From positions 1 through 13,967 of the forward strand of contig DKAS01000060.1 of the NCBI GenBank assembly GCA_002448875.1: DNA of 13,967 nucleotides, in the 5' to 3' direction. A program made the translations under genes and the position numbers. Shown in pieces: positions 1 to 5,426 of this stretch. The stretch comes from Proteobacteria bacterium UBA6920 (GTDB taxonomy: Bacteria > Pseudomonadota > Gammaproteobacteria > SG8-11). Every line of letters begins with the position of its first letter. The stretch's first letter is position 1. Below the pieces are notes generated by a model, which was given only the letters and a program-made list of their open reading frames with translations, was not told the DNA's origin and did not search any database.

Positions 1-110
1 GCGTTCTGCCCTACAGTGTGGTGGTAAACCGCAAAGGCGTGATCGCCGCTATCGCGCTGGGTGAACTCAAGGAAGAGGTATTGCGCGCTTACATCGAGAA
101 GTTACCGTAA
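1..110 (+). CDS. TlpA/ResA-like thioredoxin-fold protein, C-terminal fragment
   Basis: The gene is cut by the left window edge; whole codons begin at base 3 and the stop is TAA at 108-110. The 35 visible residues (VLPYSVVVNRKGVIAA... ending in YIEKLP) match the end of TlpA/ResA-type thiol-disulfide oxidoreductases: the cis-Pro strand 'LPYSVVV', then 'NRKGVI' and a closing helix with 'GEL'. Such proteins act in the periplasm, often anchored in the membrane, in cytochrome c maturation or peroxide reduction. The catalytic CxxC would lie upstream, outside the window, so activity cannot be judged. The gene converges on the FmdB-like gene with one base between the two stop codons. Confidence 0.8.
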   Translation, partial: VLPYSVVVNRKGVIAAIALGELKEEVLRAYIEKLP

Positions 111-111
111 C

Positions 112-357
112 TCAATTCAATGCGCACATGCCGCAACCACCGCCACCACAAGCATGTTTGGACTCACCCAGGCTGCCGCTCTTGACTACCTGACCGCCGT
201 TCGCCAGTTTGGCTACCGGAGCATCCGGCGCGGTGTCGCCCGGCCCGATGCCCAGACGGCCGCACAATTCCCCCCAGGTATTAATGACTTCCTGCATTCC
301 GTGCTTTACTTCCACAACCTTGCCATTGGCTTCACAGCGATAATCGTAAGTAGGCAT
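112..357 (-). CDS. FmdB-family zinc-ribbon-like protein
   Basis: An 81-residue protein that opens with MPTYDYRC, the hallmark of the FmdB/CxxC_CxxC_SSSS regulatory-protein family. The canonical first knuckle is C-x2-C, but here C8 is followed by EAN, so the second cysteine is missing. The other cysteines are C32 and a C-terminal cluster at C70, C75 and C78 (CGGGGCGMC). Metal binding, if kept, would need a rearranged ligand set. The start is supported by an AGAGGTG Shine-Dalgarno sequence about 7 bases upstream. Family members are linked to regulation or small-molecule metabolism, but no biochemical role is settled. The middle part (GGQVVKSGSLGES) resembles gammaproteobacterial members. The gene appears monocistronic. 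Confidence 0.82.
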   Translation of the reverse strand: MPTYDYRCEANGKVVEVKHGMQEVINTWGELCGRLGIGPGDTAPDAPVAKLANGGQVVKSGSLGESKHACGGGGCGMCALN

Positions 358-519
358 GACGCATCACCTCTATATTCACAGATTCATTGCCGCGTATTTT
401 ACTAAGAAGCGCCCGCGGAAAGCCACCTCTCGCCGCCGCATTTGCACCCTGGTCAGCGGACCGTCTTTGCCTGCTATCGGCCGCGAACGCCACCTCCCAT
501 CGTGGCCGCTCAACTGAGG

Positions 520-538
520 GGTTTCATTATAAGAAACC
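520..538. promoter_or_regulatory. Inverted repeat GGTTTC-N7-GAAACC
   Basis: A perfect 6-bp inverted repeat separated by seven bases (ATTATAA). The spacer gives a TATAAT hexamer on the minus strand (531-526). The arrangement could be an operator over a minus-strand promoter serving the FmdB-like gene, but no matching -35 box was found. A chance repeat is possible. Confidence 0.25.
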
Positions 539-635
539 GGCGAGAACCGCGTTTACCTTCCTGCGGCGTTTTGCAAACAATGGTTTCCGCCACACGCCTC
601 CGCGACAGATACGCGCATAAGGTGCTCACGGGAAC

Positions 636-664
636 TTGAGTTGCTGCCAGGGCTCTTATAAAAT
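636..664 (+). promoter_or_regulatory. Probable sigma70-type promoter of the SET-domain gene
   Basis: TTGAGT (636-641), a 17-base spacer and TAAAAT (659-664) form a good sigma70-like match. The predicted start near 671 leaves a leader of about 85 bases before the ATG at 756. Inferred from consensus only. Confidence 0.5.
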
Positions 665-755
665 TCGCTTCCCTCGCGCCCTGGCTTGCTGTCAGTGCTG
701 CCGCGTGGCGCCGCAGTGAGGCACGGAAAAAAACGCAGTCTTCGGTTACGCATCG

Positions 756-1085
756 ATGAGCAATCGCATTAAACTATCAAGCCTGTTTTATGTCAGCCAC
801 TCACCCATTCATGGCAGAGGCCTGTTCGCCCGCGTGCATATCGAACCGGGCAGCTTTCTGGGCGAATATCGGGGACCGCCGTCCCGCGAAGTCGACACCT
901 ATGTGCTGTGGACGCAGGACGAAAACGATCGCTGGATCGCGCGCGATGGCAAAAACATTCTGCGCTACATCAATCACAGCAACGAACCCTGCGCCGAATT
1001 CTGGGGTTTTGATTTGTATGCCACCCGCCCTATCCATCCGGGTGTGGAAATCACTGTCGATTACGGCGAAGACCCAGCCGCCTGA
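756..1085 (+). CDS. Small SET-domain protein (putative lysine methyltransferase)
   Basis: A 109-residue protein that is essentially a bare SET domain. Recognisable elements in order are HGRGLFA (19-25, SAM-binding N-terminal motif), the segment IARDGKNILRYINHSNEP (61-78) corresponding to the RFINHSCxPN core, and EITVDYGE (98-105) holding the catalytic-type tyrosine. SET domains transfer a methyl group from SAM to lysine side chains. Bacterial stand-alone versions exist, but their substrates are mostly unknown. There are no pre- or post-SET cysteine clusters, and the usual NHSC cysteine is replaced (NHSN). The start has no clear Shine-Dalgarno sequence. It was chosen because the domain begins directly after it and a promoter-like sequence lies upstream. 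No neighbour is an obvious substrate. Confidence 0.85.
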   Translation: MSNRIKLSSLFYVSHSPIHGRGLFARVHIEPGSFLGEYRGPPSREVDTYVLWTQDENDRWIARDGKNILRYINHSNEPCAEFWGFDLYATRPIHPGVEITVDYGEDPAA

Positions 1086-1181
1086 AACGATGGTGGCGGC
1101 AAGCATCTGTGCTGCGAGCGCGGCGGGAAGCGGATGCGAACTGCGATGGCGCCGGCCCAAAAGCTAGGACCCGCGTTGTTC

Positions 1182-1418
1182 TCAGACGATGTTGATATAA
1201 TTTTCCTGGATTTCCAGCCAGCGATGGGCCTCGGCGATCAAGGGCGCCACATCGGCGGAGTCTGACATGGCCTGCAACTGCGTCACCCACTCTTTGATCG
1301 CTGCAGGGGGTGAATAGGGTCCCACTGGCGCCGCCAAGCTCAAACCTTCCGGACTCGTAGTCACCTTACTATCCTCCGCGCCTGCGCGCTGCGACGCATT
1401 GACTGACCAGGCCGCCAT
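1182..1418 (-). CDS. Small hypothetical protein, 78 residues
   Basis: Not recognised. The protein has a low-complexity polar N-terminus, then a Pro/Ala-rich stretch (LAAPVGPYSPP, about 28-38), and a C-terminal half that looks helical and acidic (IKEWVTQLQAMSDSADVAP, then a segment ending in HRWLEIQENYINIV). There are no cysteines, signal peptide or membrane segment. A GGAGGAG sequence lies about 11 bases before the ATG, farther than ideal. It is convergent with the SET gene across about 96 bases with no clear hairpin. Length, leader and a bias toward plausible protein composition favour a real gene, but a homologue search is needed to settle it. Confidence 0.55.
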   Translation of the reverse strand: MAAWSVNASQRAGAEDSKVTTSPEGLSLAAPVGPYSPPAAIKEWVTQLQAMSDSADVAPLIAEAHRWLEIQENYINIV

Positions 1419-1770
1419 TATACTCTGCGCTCCTCCGCGCAGGACAATATTTCCTGCTGCGTTTCCCGTTTTTTTACCAGACTTTTGCCAACAGTAGAGC
1501 GCGCCACCCTGGAATTACCGCGCCTGCGCGGATTCTTTATGTAAAATCATGCGGATATCTCCGAGAAAACACCCAGCGTTGGCCCTCGCCTGCGGGTTTG
1601 ACGGGCATCAATAAATTACTAATTTCAAGTAATTGTCGTATTTTTTTCAGATCCTGAGCGTGCTACCAGGAGACAAACGATAAATTCAAGCGTATCGTCA
1701 GCCCGTTGGTTGTCATCACGCTGGATCTGCTTTGCATACGGTGTATTCACTTGTTATCAGGAGATCGAAA
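1419..1770. other. Intergenic region upstream of the triple-repeat exported protein
   Basis: About 350 bases without a confident gene. It is AT-richer than its surroundings in places, notably 1540-1560 and 1610-1650. It holds an inverted repeat (1614-1634) followed by a T7 run, and a strong Shine-Dalgarno-like AGGAG (1668-1672) that has no standard start codon behind it. A TAAAAT at 1542-1547 could be a -10 box, but its -35 region is poor. Most of the regulation of the 1771 gene must lie here. Confidence 0.5.
1614..1634. promoter_or_regulatory. Inverted repeat AATTACT-N7-AGTAATT, possible operator
   Basis: Perfect 7-bp arms (1614-1620 and 1628-1634) separated by AATTTCA. The centre-to-centre geometry is about one helical turn, as expected for a dimeric repressor or activator site. 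A T7 run (1641-1647) follows shortly, so a weak AU-rich terminator hairpin is the alternative reading. It lies about 140 bases upstream of the exported-protein start. Confidence 0.35.
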
Positions 1771-2148
1771 ATGAATAAAGTTATGATTGCCACCTTCTTC
1801 GCCTTGGCCGTCGCCGGCAGCCCGGGCGTCATGGCCGACAGCAGCAACAATTACGTCAAGACCATGGCCAGCATGCTACTGGACATCAACCACTATCCAA
1901 GCGACACCCAGAAAAAGCAGCTGCAAGCCATCATCGACGACAAATCCGCGGATGAACACACCCGCACCCTGGCGCACGCCATCATGACCATGCAGCACAG
2001 CGTCTCCGATGGTGACAAGCAGAAACTGACCGGCATCACCAGCGCATCCGGTGCCTCGCCAGGCGAAAGCCAGCTCGCAAAAATTCTGCAAAGCTACAAC
2101 CACAAAGCGTCCGCAGAACAGAAAACCGAATTACAAGCCATTCAATAA
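1771..2148 (+). CDS. Exported protein with three 35-residue repeats, unknown function
   Basis: A 125-residue precursor with an N-terminal signal peptide (charged K3, hydrophobic 4-16, cleavage predicted after VMA at 22) and a mature part of about 103 residues. The mature part is three repeats with an exact 35-residue period. Conserved columns are A33/A68/A103, L36/I71/L106, H41/H76/H111 (preceded by N, Q, N), S44/S79/S114, K48/K83/K118, L51/L86/L121 and I54/I89/I124. Each repeat looks like a helix, a short HxxS turn and a second helix. There are no cysteines. The ATG at 1771 is preceded by CAGGAG at good spacing. An in-frame TTG at 1732 would put 13 residues before the signal and is less likely. 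No function recognised; the regularly placed histidines invite a metal- or haem-binding idea, which is inference. Confidence 0.82.
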   Translation: MNKVMIATFFALAVAGSPGVMADSSNNYVKTMASMLLDINHYPSDTQKKQLQAIIDDKSADEHTRTLAHAIMTMQHSVSDGDKQKLTGITSASGASPGESQLAKILQSYNHKASAEQKTELQAIQ

Positions 2149-2159
2149 TCCTCGCTGCT

Positions 2160-2191
2160 GCCCCGCCGGCAACACGCCCCGCCGGCGGGGC
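2160..2191 (+). terminator. GC-rich hairpin after the exported-protein gene
   Basis: GCCCCGCCGGC (2160-2170) pairs perfectly with GCCGGCGGGGC (2181-2191) around a ten-base loop, 12 bases after the stop at 2148. No T-run follows, so it could be a factor-assisted terminator or a 3' stabilising stem. Confidence 0.5.
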
Positions 2192-2339
2192 ATCATCCAT
2201 TACGGCCGCGCCGGGTTCGTCGCGGTTATACCTCCTACCCCGTTTCCCCTGGCCGAGAGCGGGTGCGCCAGAGTATAGAATGTCGTTAAAGCAATTTTTG
2301 CGTATAAACCGGACCGCTCTTAGCTGGCGATATGATAAA

Positions 2340-2377
2340 AACACAGTGTTGACCTCTGGTATTTTTTCCGCTACCCT
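2340..2377 (+). promoter_or_regulatory. Possible promoter of the microprotein with overlapping palindrome
   Basis: TTGACC (2349-2354), 17 bases, then TACCCT (2372-2377): a good -35 with a weak -10. The palindrome AACAC-A-GTGTT (2340-2350) overlaps the -35 and could be an operator. Transcription would start near 2384, giving a leader of about 48 bases. That leader contains complementary GGAAAA (2388-2393) and TTTTCC (2414-2419) segments just before the ribosome-binding region. Confidence 0.35.
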
Positions 2378-2431
2378 TTCGCCGTTTGGAAAAATCCAAG
2401 CGTTTTAATTAACTTTTCCGGGGGGTTTACC

Positions 2432-2503
2432 ATGGCTTTAGTCGCAATTCTGTTCGCTAGTCTGATCGCTATTGCTTTTGCTGGCATGATGTGGGGCCAG
2501 TAA
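2432..2503 (+). CDS. 23-residue hydrophobic membrane microprotein
   Basis: A short reading frame that standard ORF cut-offs miss: MALVAILFASLIAIAFAGMM followed by WGQ and stop. It is one continuous hydrophobic helix of about 19-20 residues, with no charged residue at all and small residues (A, S, G) spaced along one face, ending in Trp-Gly-Gln as at a membrane interface. A GGGGGG run lies 6 bases before the ATG as a G-rich ribosome-binding site, and an excellent intrinsic terminator follows 48 bases after the stop. The promoter-leader-ORF-terminator layout makes this a self-contained transcription unit. Small single-helix proteins of this size include respiratory-complex subunits (CydX and CcoQ types), KdpF and type I toxins. 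None can be matched by sequence here. Confidence 0.6.
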   Translation: MALVAILFASLIAIAFAGMMWGQ

Positions 2504-2551
2504 AAAACAGGACTCACTGCACCGCTGGGAAGCTGGCATGTGTGATCCGCG

Positions 2552-2583
2552 ACGCCCGGTAGGAGCCCTGCTCTACCGGGCGT
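2552..2583 (+). terminator. Strong intrinsic terminator
   Basis: ACGCCCGGTAG (2552-2562) pairs perfectly with CTACCGGGCGT (2573-2583), an 11-bp stem, followed by TTCTCTTT. It ends the microprotein unit and insulates it from the lipoprotein-cytochrome operon, whose promoter starts six bases later. Confidence 0.85.
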
Positions 2584-2589
2584 TTCTCT

Positions 2590-2618
2590 TTGAGCCCCAT
2601 GAACTTACCGGCTATACT
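2590..2618 (+). promoter_or_regulatory. Sigma70-type promoter of the lipoprotein-cytochrome operon
   Basis: TTGAGC (2590-2595), a 17-base spacer and TATACT (2613-2618) form a near-consensus promoter directly behind the terminator. The predicted start near 2625 gives a leader of about 90 bases before the ATG at 2715. No operator-like repeat is obvious in that leader. Confidence 0.6.
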
Positions 2619-2714
2619 TGATTCTTTGAATGATTTGCCGGGCCGACTTTACCACCACGGGCGGCGAATAATTCGGTATCATAGGGTGGCCTGACAATTT
2701 CAATTACCAAGAGA

Positions 2715-3611
2715 ATGTGGCTTTACTCTTTCATCAAGACAGCCCCTGACAAACGAAGCCGTGCCGTCCTTACCACCGCACTGCTGTTACTCCTCCCCAT
2801 CGTCATTGCCGGTTGCAGCAAGGAAAGGGAAATTCGCACCAGCGATCTGGGTTGCGTGGCCTGCGTTCTCTGGGATCGCTATGCCTCGTTCACCATCCGC
2901 GCCGATGGCCGACGTGAAGGGGAAAAAGTACAGTTTCGCTACCAGAAACACGTACATGACGTAAGGATCGATGTCACGCGAGATCGCTACCTGGCCTTTT
3001 CCGTGATGTTCATTCCCGGTGCCGGTTATTTCTATAAAAACGTCAACAGCGAGCTGGGATGCAAACCGGATATTTATGAACAACTCGATCTGCAAGCGCA
3101 AATCGTGCTCTATGTACTCTCCCAAGCTTACCCGGACGGCCCCAGCATCCATTGGGTGAATAAATCCTTCGAAATTGCCGCCAGCCGCCACCAATCCGGA
3201 GAAAAGGAATTTTCCGTCGCCATCGGCGGCGTATCGGAACGCGTCATCAAGTGGAGTCAACCGTGGAGCGCTCAAGGTAAAATGGTGCAGTTGCAGGACT
3301 CTACCCTTTCTTACAACATGGTTATCAAGTCCGATTCGCTGCCCAACAGCCTGATCATAGACCAGACCATCAGCGGCGAGTGGCGCGCCGACGAAGACTC
3401 TGAGCTGATCGACGAACAGGAACCGCTGAGCCAGTGGCGAAGTTGTTTTACCGGCTCCTTCGACTATGATGAAAAGACGGGAAAACGACTGCATGTCTCC
3501 AATCTTGAGAATACGGATTCACTACGTACTTTTGGTGATGTTTTCAAAGCGGTAAAAGAAGCACGGTTCCATCCTCTCCAACGGCGGGAAAAAACCGGCA
3601 TCTCACGCTAA
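2715..3611 (+). CDS. Lipoprotein of unknown function, upstream of hexahaem cytochrome
   Basis: A 298-residue protein with a lipoprotein signal: basic n-region to R16, hydrophobic core 17-32 and lipobox IAGC with lipidated C34. The next residues are S35-K36, so outer-membrane sorting is likely. The mature protein is mostly predicted beta and polar, with a CxxC pair (C47 and C50 in GCVACV), a lone C116 and one late cysteine in WRSCFTG near residue 245. The CxxC lacks a following His, so it is not a c-type haem site. A disulfide or metal site is possible. No family was recognised. The cytochrome gene follows 39 bases later on the same strand, which suggests co-expression and perhaps partnership in electron transfer. 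The ribosome-binding site before the ATG (AAGAGA) is weak and close. Confidence 0.8.
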   Translation: MWLYSFIKTAPDKRSRAVLTTALLLLLPIVIAGCSKEREIRTSDLGCVACVLWDRYASFTIRADGRREGEKVQFRYQKHVHDVRIDVTRDRYLAFSVMFIPGAGYFYKNVNSELGCKPDIYEQLDLQAQIVLYVLSQAYPDGPSIHWVNKSFEIAASRHQSGEKEFSVAIGGVSERVIKWSQPWSAQGKMVQLQDSTLSYNMVIKSDSLPNSLIIDQTISGEWRADEDSELIDEQEPLSQWRSCFTGSFDYDEKTGKRLHVSNLENTDSLRTFGDVFKAVKEARFHPLQRREKTGISR

Positions 3612-3650
3612 CTTTAAATCGACTCTGGAAAAATAATAACCGCGGAACTT

Positions 3651-5426
3651 ATGAAAAGATCTCTCCTGCATTTGATTTATCCCCTGTGCGCAAGCCTGCT
3701 CCTGGTGACGGGTTGCGATAACAAGCCCGCACCGGCGCAACAAAGCGCAAACGCCGAGCTGGACAACCGCATGCGCGATGAATCCGTGCGTTGGGGCAAA
3801 ACCCTGGCGCAAACGAAATGTACCATCTGTCATGATGAAAGCGCCGGCAAACCCGGCCAGGAAACGCCCTATATCGGCGGGCAGCATAAAGTCTATCTGC
3901 TGACCACCTTCGACGAATACGGCAGCGGCAATCGCAAGGACGACGACAAGCAACGTATCATGGCCGGTCTGTCCGCCGAGGAAAAAGAAGCGATAGCCTC
4001 CTATTATGCGTCCTTGCCGGACAAATGGGATGGCCGCAACACCGTCGACCAGAAACGCATGAAAACCTTCCGCGACCCGGAATTGATCAGCAAGGGACAG
4101 GCGGTGGCACAACCCTGCGGCTCCTGCCACGGCATGGACGGCAACAGCGAAAAGAGCGGCGTTCCCAGCCTGGCGGCGCTGCAACCGGATTATTTCGTGG
4201 CCTCACTCAAATCCTATCTTGACGACAGCCGGCAAGGCGCCGATGTGATGAAGAATTTCAAGCTGGCCCTGACCGAAACCAATATCAAGCAACTGTCGGC
4301 ATTTTTCAGCAATCAGCTGCGACGCACCAGCACCATTGGCACCATCGATGGCAACGCCAAGGCGGGCGGGGAAAAAGCCCGCGCTTGTTTCGGCTGCCAC
4401 GGCAACGATGGCAACAGCTTCAATCCGGCGTTCCCCAGTATCTCCGGACAGAATGCCGCCTATATGCAGAAAGCTCTGCTGCACTATCGCGCCGGCGAGC
4501 GCAAGAACCCACTGATGCGCGACGCCGTTGGCAAACTCAGCGACGCCGACATCCGCGACATCGCGGTGTATTTCGCCCAGCAAACGCCGATCAATCCCCT
4601 GGAAGTGATCAAGGCCGGGGAACAGGGCTACGACCCCGTCGGCGAAGGTAAAAAGCTGGCCGCCGCCTGCAACGGCTGTCACGGCAACAACGGCATCAGC
4701 AGCCAGGCGGGTATACCCAGTCTGGCCGGACTCAGCGTCGAATATCTGACCCGCGCCATTGACGCGTACCGCAGCAGCCAGCGCAAGAACGACACCATGC
4801 TGCTGCAAGTGAAGTTTCTCGATCCTCTGGACGTGGAAAAAATCGCTTTTTACTACGCCTCGCGCGATGGCAAAGCGCCGGCGGCGATGGACAAATCGGA
4901 CTATCTCAAAGCCGCCGTCGACAGCGAAGAAAAGAAAGACGCCGTGGCTGCGCCAGACAATGCCGGCACCTGCAACGGTTGCCATGGCGCGGACGGAAAC
5001 AGCAGCAATCCCAGTGTTCCTTCCCTCGCCGGACAGAACGCCACCTATATCGGCGCGGCGCTGCGCTCCTATCAAAATGGTGAACGCCAGCATGATGACA
5101 TGGGGCCGGCAGCCAAGGACCTGACGGCCAAGCAAATCCAGATGCTGGCGGCCTATTACGCTTCGCTCACGCTGCAGGTTGCGGCGCCACGCCTGCCGGA
5201 AGCGCCGGAGCAGCTGGCTGCCAAATGCGATCGCTGTCACGGCGAAGGCGGATCCATCAGCGACGCCAAGACGCCGCGCATTGCCGGCCAGGTGTATCCC
5301 TATCTGCTGAAGGTGCTGACCCAGTACCAGAGCGGTAATCGCGACAATTCGACCATGCACAAGATGACTGCCATCCTGAGCCAGACCGAATTGCAAGCCA
5401 TGGCGAAACACTACGCCGTCAAATAA
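3651..5426 (+). CDS. Hexahaem cytochrome c lipoprotein with six c4/c553-like domains
   Basis: A 591-residue protein. The N-terminus has a lipobox (LVTGC, lipidated C22), so it is membrane-anchored and periplasm-facing or surface-facing. Six CxxCH haem sites lie at 57-61 (CTICH), 156-160 (CGSCH), 246-250 (CFGCH), 340-344 and 441-445 (both CNGCH) and 526-530 (CDRCH). Spacing of 85-101 residues shows tandem class I domains. Each repeats the pattern P-x-(I/L)-(A/G)GQ, a Tyr-rich helix, (G/S)xRxxxxM and a final helix ending YYA or similar. Candidate Met axial ligands are M104, M200, M289, M383, M484 and M569 or M572. Mono- and dihaem versions (c553, c4) carry electrons to terminal oxidases. Six fused domains suggest a long electron wire. 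The specific partner is unknown. Confidence 0.93.
   Translation: MKRSLLHLIYPLCASLLLVTGCDNKPAPAQQSANAELDNRMRDESVRWGKTLAQTKCTICHDESAGKPGQETPYIGGQHKVYLLTTFDEYGSGNRKDDDKQRIMAGLSAEEKEAIASYYASLPDKWDGRNTVDQKRMKTFRDPELISKGQAVAQPCGSCHGMDGNSEKSGVPSLAALQPDYFVASLKSYLDDSRQGADVMKNFKLALTETNIKQLSAFFSNQLRRTSTIGTIDGNAKAGGEKARACFGCHGNDGNSFNPAFPSISGQNAAYMQKALLHYRAGERKNPLMRDAVGKLSDADIRDIAVYFAQQTPINPLEVIKAGEQGYDPVGEGKKLAAACNGCHGNNGISSQAGIPSLAGLSVEYLTRAIDAYRSSQRKNDTMLLQVKFLDPLDVEKIAFYYASRDGKAPAAMDKSDYLKAAVDSEEKKDAVAAPDNAGTCNGCHGADGNSSNPSVPSLAGQNATYIGAALRSYQNGERQHDDMGPAAKDLTAKQIQMLAAYYASLTLQVAAPRLPEAPEQLAAKCDRCHGEGGSISDAKTPRIAGQVYPYLLKVLTQYQSGNRDNSTMHKMTAILSQTELQAMAKHYAVK

Larger units (their letters stand above)
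358..755. other. Divergent intergenic region between the FmdB-like and SET genes
   Basis: This stretch of about 400 bases has no convincing gene. Short ORFs in it lack Shine-Dalgarno sequences and recognisable protein sequence. It carries the likely SET-gene promoter (636-664) and an inverted repeat at 520-538. It should hold the FmdB-like promoter too. A TAAAAT on the minus strand at 401-396 is a possible -10 for that gene, but no good -35 sits at the right distance. Confidence 0.5.

Noticed and set aside
61..405. Plus-strand ORF covering the FmdB-like gene
   Set aside because: It overlaps the end of the thioredoxin gene and the whole FmdB-like gene; composition is not protein-like and there is no ribosome site.
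1677..1778. 33-codon frame starting at ACG after the AGGAG
   Set aside because: ACG starts are very rare and the peptide has no recognisable feature; the same ribosome site is better explained as a relic or leader, noted in findings.
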